A stretch of DNA of 6,900 bases. It comes from Reyranella sp. (GTDB lineage Bacteria; Pseudomonadota; Alphaproteobacteria; Reyranellales; Reyranellaceae). The number at the start of each line of letters is the position of its first letter. The first letter of the stretch is position 1. This document shows, piece after piece, positions 1 through 6,417 of the stretch. The stretch covers positions 1 through 6,900 of the forward strand of contig SCVT01000259.1 of assembly GCA_004296815.1 (NCBI GenBank), written 5' to 3'. The notes beneath the pieces are model-generated. The model ran no database searches, was not told the DNA's origin, and was given only the letters and a program-made list of their open reading frames with translations. Both the position numbers and the translations under genes were made by a program.

Positions 1-785
1 CAGGCGTTCTTCACCAGATTCAGGAACACCTGGATGAGCTGGTCGCGGTCGCCGTGCACGTCGGGCAGCGACGGGTCGTAGGTTTCGACGAAGCGCACGC
101 CCTTGCCGAAGCCGTTTTGCGACAGCCGGCGCACATGGTTCAGCACCTGGTGAATGTTGACTGGCCCGCGCTCGATCGGGCGGCCGTCGGCGAACGCCTC
201 CATGCGATCGACGAGGGCGACGATGCGGTCGGTCTCCTCGCAAATCAGGCTGGTGAGCTCGCGCTCCGAATCCGGGACCGACTGCTCGAGGAGCTGGGCC
301 GCGCCGCGAATGCCGGACAGCGGGTTCTTGACCTCGTGCGCCAGCATGGCGGCCAGCGCGCTCACCGAGCGGGCGGCGCTGCGATGCGACATCTGGCGGT
401 CGATGTTGCGGGCGATGCTCTGCTCGACCAGCGAGACGGCGATCAGGCCGTCGCTCTCCACGATCGGTGAAAGCCTGAGCGCACAGAAACGGTTGCCGAT
501 GCGTGGCGAGGCGAGCGTCACGCCGTTCTCGGCGACGGCGCCGCCGGTCGCCATGACCTGCTCGAGCAGCGAGAAGAGCGGCGTGTCGTCCGGCACGAAC
601 TCGGTCAGCGGATGGGCGACCAGGCGGGCGCGGCCGACGCCGAAGAACTGCTCCGCGGAGAGGTTGGCGTAGTGGATCATGCCCGTGGCATCGACGACGA
701 CGACGGCCTCCGAGAGCGAGTCGAGGATCGCCGCCGGAAACTGGTCGAGCATGCCGTTCGGGCGTTTGAGGGGGCGAAGCGCCAT
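1..785 (-). CDS. ntrB: Nitrogen regulation sensor histidine kinase NtrB (GlnL), C-terminal part beyond the window
   Basis: This is the sensor kinase/phosphatase of the NtrB-NtrC two-component system, a cytoplasmic protein that in known members is controlled by PII and phosphorylates NtrC under nitrogen limitation. I translated 261 codons from the ATG at 785 to the left edge. Residues 15-125 look like a PAS domain (AVVVVDATG, YANLSAEQFFG). The H-box is at about 146-166 with MLAHEVKNPLSGIRGAAQLL, which makes His150 the phosphoacceptor; this wording is typical of NtrB. The N-box begins at about 250 (QVFLNLVKNA, Asn256 and Asn260). The G boxes and C-terminus lie outside the window, so this is cut by the edge rather than broken. 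The ATG follows the dusB TAG with no intervening base, so translation is probably coupled to dusB. ntrC is expected next. Identification is confident from the H-box and the dusB neighbour. Confidence 0.93.
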   Translation of the reverse strand, partial: MALRPLKRPNGMLDQFPAAILDSLSEAVVVVDATGMIHYANLSAEQFFGVGRARLVAHPLTEFVPDDTPLFSLLEQVMATGGAVAENGVTLASPRIGNRFCALRLSPIVESDGLIAVSLVEQSIARNIDRQMSHRSAARSVSALAAMLAHEVKNPLSGIRGAAQLLEQSVPDSERELTSLICEETDRIVALVDRMEAFADGRPIERGPVNIHQVLNHVRRLSQNGFGKGVRFVETYDPSLPDVHGDRDQLIQVFLNLVKNA

Positions 786-1793
786 CTAGGCGGCCTGCCG
801 CTCGAGGGCGGGCAGGAAGAACGCTGCGAGCATCGCCCGGACCTTCGTGGGGTCCGGCTCGCGGTTCACGGCAGCGCGGAAATCGGCCGACGCCGGCAGG
901 CCCTTGGAGTACCAGCCGAGATGCTTGCGGGCCATGCGGACGCCGGTCTCGGCGCCGTAATGCTCGAGCATCGCTTCGAAGTGCGCCCGCACGGTCGCGT
1001 ACTGCTCGGCGAGCGAGGGATCGGCCAAGCGCTCGCCAGTGCGCAGGTAGTGGATCGCCTGGTTGAGGAACCAGGGGCGACCGTAGGCGCCGCGGCCGAT
1101 CATGACGCCGTCAGCGCCGGACTGCTCCAGCGCCTGGTCGACGTCGTCGAGCGTGTTGATGTCGCCGTTGGCGATCACCGGCAGCTTCGTCGCGGCCTTC
1201 ACGTCGCGGATGAATGCCCAGTCGGCGTGGCCGTCGTAGAACTGGCAGCGCGTGCGGCCGTGCACGGTCAGCATCCGGATGCCGCACGCCTCGGCGATCC
1301 GCGCCAGGTTCGGCGCGTTGCGGTTGGTCGAGTCCCAGCCGGTGCGCATCTTCAGCGTCACCGGCAGCTTCACGGCCTTCACGGTCGCCTCGAGGATCTT
1401 CGCGGCATGCACCTCGTCGCGCATCAGCGAGGAGCCGGCATGGCCGTTCACGACCTTCTTCACCGGGCAGCCGAAATTGATGTCGATGATCGCCGCACCA
1501 CGGTCCTCGTTGAGCTTGGCTGCCTCCGCCATGACTTCGGGCTCGCAGCCGGCGAGCTGGACCGACATCGGGAACTCCTCGGGGGAGTTCTTGGCCATCA
1601 GCAGCGTCTTGCGGTTCTCGCGGACCATCGCGGCCGACGCGATCATCTCGGATACGACGAGGCCCGCCCCGCCCTGCTTCACCATCCGGCGAAACGGCAT
1701 GTCGGTGACACCCGACATGGGGGCCAGGATCACCGGGTCGTCGATGCGGACCGGGCCGATGTCGACGGGCTGAAGGCGAGGTGCGCTATTCAT
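786..1793 (-). CDS. dusB: tRNA-dihydrouridine synthase DusB (NifR3 family)
   Basis: This FMN-dependent enzyme reduces specific uridines in the tRNA D-loop to dihydrouridine, using NAD(P)H. The 335-residue length is normal. A TIM-barrel opens with [13 protein letters not shown] (23-35). The catalytic cysteine is Cys109 in INFGCPVKK. Flavin-site motifs follow: KMRTGW (148-153), [12 protein letters not shown] (177-188, with His178), ANGDI (208-212) and [16 protein letters not shown] (226-241). The C-terminal helical tRNA-binding region contains [10 protein letters not shown] (289-298). The ATG at 1793 is the only sensible start because the next Met (26) lies inside the first conserved motif. Its Shine-Dalgarno is poor (AGGA almost touching the ATG). 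The gene is first in the dusB-ntrB operon, known in rhizobia and Rhodobacter as nifR3-ntrB-ntrC. Its promoter region is shared with divergent ispDF and holds a perfect palindrome. Confidence 0.96.
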   Translation of the reverse strand: MNSAPRLQPVDIGPVRIDDPVILAPMSGVTDMPFRRMVKQGGAGLVVSEMIASAAMVRENRKTLLMAKNSPEEFPMSVQLAGCEPEVMAEAAKLNEDRGAAIIDINFGCPVKKVVNGHAGSSLMRDEVHAAKILEATVKAVKLPVTLKMRTGWDSTNRNAPNLARIAEACGIRMLTVHGRTRCQFYDGHADWAFIRDVKAATKLPVIANGDINTLDDVDQALEQSGADGVMIGRGAYGRPWFLNQAIHYLRTGERLADPSLAEQYATVRAHFEAMLEHYGAETGVRMARKHLGWYSKGLPASADFRAAVNREPDPTKVRAMLAAFFLPALERQAA

Positions 1794-1804
1794 GTCCTGA
1801 TCAG

Positions 1805-1831
1805 TTTATAGGCATCTTGTGCAGTGCACAA
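1805..1831 (-). promoter_or_regulatory. Candidate sigma-70-type promoter for dusB-ntrB
   Basis: Read on the minus strand there is a TATAAA at 1810-1805 and a TTGTGC at 1831-1826, 15 bases apart. The first is a good -10 match and the second keeps only the TTG of a -35 box. A start about 7 bases past the -10 would fall near 1798, leaving a leader of only about 5 bases before the dusB ATG. That fits the weak ribosome-binding site. The -35 half lies inside the palindrome at 1817-1831, so a bound protein would be expected to block it. The call rests on inspection only. Confidence 0.35.
1817..1831. promoter_or_regulatory. Perfect 15-bp palindrome, likely operator (PhaR-like consensus)
   Basis: The sequence is TTGTGCA-G-TGCACAA, two perfect 7-base arms around one base. 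It lies between the likely dusB -10 (1805-1810, minus strand) and a possible plus-strand -10 (AATAAT, 1830-1835). Both strands match TGCRNYGCASMA, the PhaR consensus I remember from Bradyrhizobium. PhaR is a regulator of polyhydroxyalkanoate storage with wider targets. That it is a protein-binding site is plausible from symmetry and position; the identity of the regulator is inference. It does not fit the NtrC pattern, whose TGCACC/GGTGCA half-sites are separated by 5 bases. Confidence 0.45.
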
Positions 1832-1852
1832 TAATTGGGCGAGCAATAGCGG

Positions 1853-1886
1853 GTCCCGTCGGGACGCGCAAGCGTCGGAAGTGCGC
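1853..1886 (+). other. Overlapping small inverted repeats in the ispDF upstream region
   Basis: Three short perfect stems overlap, so they cannot all form together. GTCCC (1853-1857) pairs with GGGAC (1861-1865) around a 3-base loop. GACGC (1863-1867) pairs with GCGTC (1872-1876) around GCAA, a GNRA-type tetraloop. GCGCA (1866-1870) pairs with TGCGC (1882-1886) around 11 bases. They would be part of an ispDF leader only if transcription starts upstream, for example from the AATAAT at 1830-1835. No U-run follows, so none is a terminator. Five-base stems arise easily by chance in GC-rich DNA. Confidence 0.25.
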
Positions 1887-1900
1887 ACCCTGTAAATCCG

Positions 1901-1919
1901 GTGTTATCTAGGCCTCGTG
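1901..1919 (+). promoter_or_regulatory. Start region of ispDF: possible -10 box and leaderless GTG start
   Basis: The GTG at 1917 has no proper Shine-Dalgarno; the best upstream match is AGG at 1910-1912. The sequence TTATCTA at 1904-1910 is a weak -10-like element placed about 7 bases before the GTG, so transcription could begin at or next to the start codon. Leaderless mRNAs are common in alphaproteobacteria. No convincing -35 is visible. This is weak evidence from inspection. Confidence 0.25.
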
Positions 1920-3080
1920 CCCACTTGTACCGCCCTGATCGTCGCGGCCGGCCGCGGCAGCCGCTTCGGCGGCCCGCTGCCCAAGCAATATGCCCTTCTA
2001 GGCGGCCAGCCGGTCCTGCGCCGCACCATCGAGGCGTTCCGGGCGGCCAGCGCGATTCAGGCCATCGTGGTCGTGATCGCTCCCGGCGACGACAGCCACT
2101 ATGGGGCGGCGACCGCCGGTCTCGACTTGCCGCCGCCGATCCCGGGCGGAAGCAGCCGCCAGCAGTCCGTCCTGAACGGGCTCGAGGCGCTGGCCGCCTC
2201 GCCTCCGGACTTCGTTGCCATCCACGATGCCGCCCGCCCCTTCGTGCGGCCGGCGGAGATCGCGGCCTGTCTGGAAGCCGCTTCGGCGCCAGGCACGGAC
2301 GGCGCCGTGCTGGGCATCCCGCTGGCCGACACCTTGAAGCGGGTCGGCGACGCCAACGCCGTCACCGAGGCGGTGCCGCGCCGCGACCTCTGGCGGGCGC
2401 AGACGCCGCAGATCTTCAGGTTCGCACCGCTGCTCGCCGCGCATCGCGCCGCCGCGTCGCTGGGCGCGGCCGAAGCGACGGCGCTGACCGACGATGCCGC
2501 CGTCGCCGAGCGCGCGGGCCTCAGGATTGTCATGGTCGAAGGCAGCGAGGATAACCGCAAGATCACCACGGCCGACGATCTCCGCTTCGACTTCATGGAA
2601 ACACGCACCGCCTTCGGCTTCGACGTCCACGGCTTCGCTCCGGGTGACAAGGTCATGCTGGGCGGCATCGCCGTGCCGCACGGGCAGGCGCTCGCCGGTC
2701 ATTCCGATGCCGACGTCGCGCTGCATGCGCTGACCGATGCGGTGCTGGGCACGATCGGCGCCGGCGACATCGGCAAGCACTTCCCTCCCTCCGATCCGCA
2801 GTGGCGCGGCGCATCGTCCGACCGCTTCCTGCGTCATGCCGCCGATCTCGTCTCCCGGCGCGGCGGCCGCATCGTTCATCTCGACGTCACCATCGTCTGC
2901 GAAGCCCCGAAGGTCGGCCCGCATCGTGCCGCCATGGTCGAGAGCATCGCGCGGATCGCAGGCGTCGCGCCCGATCGCGTGAGCGTAAAGGCCACGACGA
3001 CCGAGGGGCTGGGCTTCACCGGCCGCCGCGAAGGCATCGCGGCGCAGGCCGTCGCCACTGTCGAGCTCCCTGCAAGCTGA
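1917..3080 (+). CDS. ispDF: Bifunctional IspD/IspF: MEP cytidylyltransferase and MEcPP synthase
   Basis: This fused enzyme carries out two non-consecutive steps of the MEP isoprenoid pathway: CTP-dependent activation of methylerythritol phosphate (IspD) and cyclisation to MEcPP (IspF). Residues 1-225 are the IspD domain: nucleotide loop VAAGRGSRFGG (9-19), PKQY with Lys23, IHDAARPF (102-109), ADTLKR with Thr139, Arg155 before LWRAQTPQIF, TDDA (191-194), and Lys215 in EDNRKITTADD. Residues 230-387 are the IspF domain: Asp236 and His238 in FDVHGF and His262 in GHSDAD are the expected zinc ligands, followed by HFPPSDPQW (288-296) and KATTTEGLGFTGR (358-370). Both active sites look intact and the 387-residue length is normal for the fusion. 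The start is a GTG, seven codons before the first conserved strand. IspE, the enzyme between these steps, is not in the window. cinA follows after 9 bases. Confidence 0.96.
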   Translation: MPTCTALIVAAGRGSRFGGPLPKQYALLGGQPVLRRTIEAFRAASAIQAIVVVIAPGDDSHYGAATAGLDLPPPIPGGSSRQQSVLNGLEALAASPPDFVAIHDAARPFVRPAEIAACLEAASAPGTDGAVLGIPLADTLKRVGDANAVTEAVPRRDLWRAQTPQIFRFAPLLAAHRAAASLGAAEATALTDDAAVAERAGLRIVMVEGSEDNRKITTADDLRFDFMETRTAFGFDVHGFAPGDKVMLGGIAVPHGQALAGHSDADVALHALTDAVLGTIGAGDIGKHFPPSDPQWRGASSDRFLRHAADLVSRRGGRIVHLDVTIVCEAPKVGPHRAAMVESIARIAGVAPDRVSVKATTTEGLGFTGRREGIAAQAVATVELPAS

Positions 3081-3082
3081 GG
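3079..3082 (+). promoter_or_regulatory. Ribosome-binding site of cinA overlapping the ispDF stop
   Basis: GAGG begins inside the ispDF TGA and sits 7 bases before the ATG at 3090. It supports that ATG as the start and suggests that translation of cinA is coupled to ispDF. Confidence 0.6.
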
Positions 3083-3089
3083 CGTAACG

Positions 3090-3581
3090 ATGTTCGATCA
3101 CGAAATGAGAGATGCCGCCGAACGCGTGCTGTTCGCCTGCCGCAAACGCGGCTTCAAGGTCGTCACTGCCGAGTCCTGTACCGGCGGGCTGATCGCCGCG
3201 ACGCTGACCGCCATCGCCGGCTCCTCCGACGTCGTCGATCGCGCCTTCGTCACCTACTCCAACGAGGCCAAGCGCGAGATGATCGGCGTGCCGTGGGACG
3301 CGATCCTGGGCCACGGTGCCGTGAGCGATCCCGTGGCGCGCGCGATGGCGACGGGCGCGCTGGCGCGCTCGAACGCGACCTTGGCAGTGTCGGTCACGGG
3401 AGTCGCCGGGCCAGGCGGCGGCACGGCGGAAAAGCCGGTCGGGCTCGTGCATTTCGGCGTGGCCCGCACGGGCTTCGACACGATCGCCGAGCGCCACGTG
3501 TTTCCCGGAGACCGCGACGCCATACGCCGCGTCACCGTTGTCACCGCACTGACGATGCTGGGGTCGCTGGCCGAGCGTTAG
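3090..3581 (+). CDS. cinA: CinA C-terminal domain protein, nicotinamide-nucleotide amidohydrolase (PncC type)
   Basis: This family deamidates nicotinamide mononucleotide to nicotinate mononucleotide, salvaging by-product NMN for NAD synthesis. At 163 residues it is only the CinA C-terminal domain; the N-terminal molybdopterin-binding-like domain of long CinA is absent. That is the normal short (PncC/YgaD) form, not a truncation, because the gene has its own ribosome-binding site and begins just after ispDF. Visible motifs are TAESCTGG (26-33, catalytic Ser29), VTYSNEAKREMIGV (54-67, with Tyr56 and Lys61), GAVSDPVARAMA (76-87), and SVTGVAGPGGG (101-111) with EKPVGLVHFG (114-123). Its last 41 bases overlap the end of the convergent coq10-like gene. 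The enzyme activity is from family knowledge. The name cinA is conventional; pncC would also fit. Confidence 0.92.
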   Translation: MFDHEMRDAAERVLFACRKRGFKVVTAESCTGGLIAATLTAIAGSSDVVDRAFVTYSNEAKREMIGVPWDAILGHGAVSDPVARAMATGALARSNATLAVSVTGVAGPGGGTAEKPVGLVHFGVARTGFDTIAERHVFPGDRDAIRRVTVVTALTMLGSLAER

Positions 3582-4032
3582 CAGGCCGTCCGTAGAGCTG
3601 CGCGGCACGCGCCTCGAAGGCCGAGACCATCCGCTTCACGGCTTCGCCGAACAGGAGCTGCACGGTCTTCTGCAGCAGCATCGAGCGGAAATCGAACTCC
3701 AGCTCGAAGTCGATCAGCGTGCCTTCGGCGTGGGGCTGGAAGACCCACCGGCTCTTCAGCAGCCGGAACGGCCCCTCGATCCCGGTCGTGTCAATCCTCG
3801 GTCCACCCGGATCGTCGGGCGCGAGCACGACACGCGACACGAACTTCTCGTGGAACGGGCCGAAACCGATCGCCAGCTCGGCGATCTCCACCGTCGCGCT
3901 CTCGCGCCGGCGGATCCGCGCAGCGTGGCACCACGGCAGGAACTCGGGGTAACGGGCGACGTCGGCCACCAGCTCGAAGAGCTGTCGTGGCGGATAGATG
4001 ACGACGCGGCGTTCGGAATGGCGAGTCGACAA
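3541..4032 (-). CDS. COQ10/RatA-type START-domain protein, probable ubiquinone-binding protein
   Basis: A 163-residue SRPBCC/START (polyketide cyclase-like) protein. Alphaproteobacterial members are close to mitochondrial Coq10, which binds coenzyme Q and helps its use in respiration; the E. coli homologue RatA has been described as a ribosome-association toxin. Here next to lipA and pdh genes the Coq10-like role is more likely, but this is inference. Typical features are RRVVIYPPRQLFELVADVAR (8-27), YPEFLPWC (28-35), GPFRLLKSRWVF (87-98), LEFDFRS (111-117) and the terminal helix KRMVSAFEARAAQLYG (133-148), followed by a 15-residue Pro/Ala-rich tail. The start is a TTG at 4032, 7 bases after the lipA stop, with no clear Shine-Dalgarno; no ATG or GTG is available in frame, and this start gives the usual family N-terminus. 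Its 3' end overlaps cinA by 41 bases. Confidence 0.88.
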   Translation of the reverse strand: MSTRHSERRVVIYPPRQLFELVADVARYPEFLPWCHAARIRRRESATVEIAELAIGFGPFHEKFVSRVVLAPDDPGGPRIDTTGIEGPFRLLKSRWVFQPHAEGTLIDFELEFDFRSMLLQKTVQLLFGEAVKRMVSAFEARAAQLYGRPANARPATPASSVR

Positions 4033-4039
4033 GAGAGCG

Positions 4040-4999
4040 TCAGCCCCCGAGTTGGGCCGCGCGCGCAGCCTTCAGCCGCGCGAAGTCGTCACCCGCATGA
4101 TAGCTGGAGCGGGTCAGCGGCGAGGCCGAGACCATGAGGAAGCCCTTGGCCCGCGCCATCTGGGCGAGCTCGCTGAACTCGGCCGGCGTCCAGAATCGGT
4201 CGAGCGCGGCGTGCTTGGGCGTCGGCTGCAGGTACTGCCCGACCGTCAGGAAGTCGACGTCGGCGGCCCGCAGGTCGTCCATGACCTGCAGGATCTCCTC
4301 GCGCGTCTCGCCGAGGCCTACCATCAGGCCGGACTTTGTGAACATCGAGGGATCAATCTCCTTCACCCGCGCGAGCAGCCGCAGCGACGTGAAGTAGCGC
4401 GCGCCCGGCCGGATGGTCGGATAGAGCCGCGGCACGGTCTCGAGATTGTGGTTGAAGACGTCGGGCCGCGCGGCGACCACCGCCTCGATGGCGCCGGGCT
4501 TGCGCATGAAGTCGGGCGTCAGCACCTCGACGGTCGTGGTCGGCGCGGAACGATGCAGCGCGGTGATCACCTCGGCGAAGTGCCCTGCCCCGCCATCGTC
4601 CAGGTCGTCGCGGTCGACCGAGGTCACCACGACATGGCCGAGGCCGAGCTTGCCGACCGCTTCGGCGATGTTCGCCGGCTCGTGCGGGTTGAGCGCGCCC
4701 GGCTTGCCGGTCGCCACGTTGCAGAAGGCGCAGGCCCGCGTGCAGGTCTCGCCCATGATCATGAAAGTCGCGTGCTTCTGCTTCCAGCACTCGCCGATGT
4801 TCGGGCAGGCCGCCTCTTCGCAGACGGTCGAGAGACCGTACTGCCGCATCAGCTTCTTGGTCTCGGCGTACTCCGGCGAGTTCGGCGCACGCACCCTGAT
4901 CCATTCCGGCTTGCGCGGAATGGGATTGTCCGGCCGGTGCGCCTTCTCGGGATGGCGCTCCGCCCGGCTCAGGGAGACTTTGTCGAGGGTCCCGTCCAT
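4040..4999 (-). CDS. lipA: Lipoyl synthase LipA (radical SAM)
   Basis: This radical SAM enzyme inserts two sulfur atoms into the protein-bound octanoyl group to make the lipoyl cofactor of PDH, OGDH and the glycine cleavage H protein. At 319 residues it has normal length. The auxiliary [4Fe-4S] cluster ligands are Cys60, Cys65 and Cys71 ([14 protein letters not shown]), with a Ser of RSSYHAG (297-303) as the unusual fourth ligand. The radical SAM cluster is Cys86, Cys90 and Cys93 (CTRACAFC). Further family motifs are [16 protein letters not shown] (126-141), [12 protein letters not shown] (182-193), [10 protein letters not shown] (222-231) and [12 protein letters not shown] (252-263). The ATG at 4999 lies 6 bases after the lpd stop, and TAGG at that stop can act as a weak ribosome-binding site. 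The cofactor it makes is the swinging arm of the E2 encoded two genes upstream. lipB is not in the window. Confidence 0.98.
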   Translation of the reverse strand: MDGTLDKVSLSRAERHPEKAHRPDNPIPRKPEWIRVRAPNSPEYAETKKLMRQYGLSTVCEEAACPNIGECWKQKHATFMIMGETCTRACAFCNVATGKPGALNPHEPANIAEAVGKLGLGHVVVTSVDRDDLDDGGAGHFAEVITALHRSAPTTTVEVLTPDFMRKPGAIEAVVAARPDVFNHNLETVPRLYPTIRPGARYFTSLRLLARVKEIDPSMFTKSGLMVGLGETREEILQVMDDLRAADVDFLTVGQYLQPTPKHAALDRFWTPAEFSELAQMARAKGFLMVSASPLTRSSYHAGDDFARLKAARAAQLGG

Positions 5000-5005
5000 G
5001 ACGGC

Positions 5006-6406
5006 CTAGATATGGAGCGTCCGGCCGTACGCCGCCAGTACCGACTCGTGCATCATCTCGGACAGGGTGGGATGCGGGAACACCGTGGCCATCAGTTCGG
5101 CCTCCGTGGTCTCCAAGGTCTTGGCGACACTGTAGCCCTGGATCAGCTCGGTCACCTCGGCGCCGATCATGTGGGCGCCCAAGAGCTCGCCGGTCTTGGC
5201 GTCGAAGATCGTCTTGATGAAGCCTTCGGGCTCGCCGAGCGCGATCGCCTTGCCGTTGCCGATGAACGGGAACTTGCCGACCTTGAGCTGCAGGCCCTTG
5301 GCCTTGGCCGCCGCTTCGGTGAGGCCGATGCTCGCGACCTGCGGCTGGCAATAGGTGCAGCCCGGGATGTTCTCGGTCTTCATCGGGTGCACGCCCTTCA
5401 CGCCGGCGATCTTCTCGACCACCAGCACGCCCTCGTGCATCGCCTTGTGCGCAAGCCACGGCGGACCGGCGACGTCGCCGATCGCATAGACACCCGGCTC
5501 GCCGGTGAAGCCCCACTGGTCGATCACGATGTGGGTCTTCTCGACCTTCACCTTCGTGCCTTCGAGGCCCAGGTTCTCGACGTTGCCCACGATGCCGACG
5601 GCGCTGATCACGCGATCGACGGTGATCTGCTCGCTCCTGCCGCCAACCGTGATCGTGGCGGTCACGTTGTTGGCGCCCTTCTTCAGATTCGACACCGCCG
5701 CGCTCGTCAGGATCTTCATGCCCTGCTTCTCGAACGCGCGCTTGGCGAAGGCCGAGACTTCCTCGTCCTCGACGGGGAGAATGCGGTCCATCACCTCGGC
5801 GACGGTCACCTCGGCGCCCATGGTGCGGTAGAAGCTCGCGAACTCGATGCCGATCGCGCCCGAGCCGATCACCAGCAGCGACTTCGGGAACTCCGGCGGC
5901 ACCATCGCTTCCTTGTAGCTCCACACCAGCTTGCCGTCGGACTCGAGGCCGGGAAGCTGGCGCGCGCGGGCACCGGTCGCCAGGATCACGTTCTTGTAGG
6001 AGAGCGTCGCGCTGCTCTTGTCGTTCAGGGCGACGGCAAGCTTGCCAGCCCCCGCGAGCCTGGCCGTGCCGTCGAAGACCGTGATCTTGTTCTTCTTCAT
6101 CAAGCCTTTGACGCCGTTGCTGAGCTGGTTCGCGACCTTGCGCGAGCGCTCGACGATCTTCTTGGCGTCGTACGACACGTCCTTGACCGACAGGCCGAAG
6201 GAATCGGCATGCTTGATGAGGCTGTAGACCTCCGAGGTGCGCAGCAGCGCCTTGGTCGGGATGCAGCCCCAGTTGAGGCAGATGCCGCCCATGTGTTCGC
6301 GCTCGACGACCGCGGTCTTGAGACCGAGCTGCGCGGCGCGGATGGCGGCAACGTAGCCGCCCGGCCCGCCGCCCACGACGATGAGATCGAAGCTGGTGTC
6401 GGCCAT
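5006..6406 (-). CDS. lpdA: Dihydrolipoyl dehydrogenase (E3) of the pyruvate dehydrogenase complex
   Basis: This FAD flavoprotein reoxidises the dihydrolipoyl arm of E2 and reduces NAD+. At 466 residues it has the family's usual length. The FAD Rossmann motif is VVGGGPGGYVA (10-20); the redox disulfide is Cys43/Cys48 in GGICLNWGCIPTK; the NAD-binding motif is VIGSGAIGIEFASF (179-192); AIGDVAGPPWLAHKA (308-322) is the second FAD motif; and the catalytic pair is His445/Glu450 in HPTLSE near the C-terminus. No lipoyl domain is fused to the N-terminus, unlike some bacterial E3 proteins. An extra Cys350-x-x-Cys353 (PGCTYCQPQVAS) lies in the interface domain where E. coli-type Lpd has no cysteines. 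The start is fixed by a good AGGAG 6 bases upstream. Position directly after the E2 gene supports assignment to PDH rather than OGDH or branched-chain complexes. Confidence 0.97.
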   Translation of the reverse strand: MADTSFDLIVVGGGPGGYVAAIRAAQLGLKTAVVEREHMGGICLNWGCIPTKALLRTSEVYSLIKHADSFGLSVKDVSYDAKKIVERSRKVANQLSNGVKGLMKKNKITVFDGTARLAGAGKLAVALNDKSSATLSYKNVILATGARARQLPGLESDGKLVWSYKEAMVPPEFPKSLLVIGSGAIGIEFASFYRTMGAEVTVAEVMDRILPVEDEEVSAFAKRAFEKQGMKILTSAAVSNLKKGANNVTATITVGGRSEQITVDRVISAVGIVGNVENLGLEGTKVKVEKTHIVIDQWGFTGEPGVYAIGDVAGPPWLAHKAMHEGVLVVEKIAGVKGVHPMKTENIPGCTYCQPQVASIGLTEAAAKAKGLQLKVGKFPFIGNGKAIALGEPEGFIKTIFDAKTGELLGAHMIGAEVTELIQGYSVAKTLETTEAELMATVFPHPTLSEMMHESVLAAYGRTLHI

Positions 6407-6412
6407 GATCCG

Positions 6413-6417
6413 CTCCT
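6413..6417 (-). promoter_or_regulatory. Ribosome-binding site of lpd overlapping the pdhC stop
   Basis: AGGAG on the minus strand shares its first two bases with the pdhC TAG and lies 6 bases before the lpd ATG. It is the clearest Shine-Dalgarno in the window. It fixes the lpd start and implies coupled translation of E2 and E3. Confidence 0.75.

Noticed and set aside
612..1811. A 399-codon open frame on the plus strand opposite dusB and the start of ntrB
   Set aside because: It is antisense to conserved motifs of DusB and NtrB and has the His/Arg/Val-rich composition of a shadow frame.
1817..1831. The palindrome as an NtrC-binding site of an autoregulated ntr operon
   Set aside because: NtrC sites have TGCACC and GGTGCA half-sites about 5 bases apart. 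Here the arms are separated by one base and flanked by AA/TT instead of the expected bases.
3090..3581. cinA as a truncated pseudogene lacking its N-terminal half
   Set aside because: It has its own start and ribosome-binding site, complete catalytic motifs, and the length of the widespread short PncC form.
1998..3608. A 536-codon open frame on the minus strand opposite ispDF and cinA
   Set aside because: It is antisense to two well-recognised enzymes, rich in Arg, Gly and Ala, and has no recognisable motif.
3560..3610. A bidirectional terminator between the convergent cinA and coq10-like genes
   Set aside because: I found only short GGCC repeats with no stable stem and no T-run on either strand.
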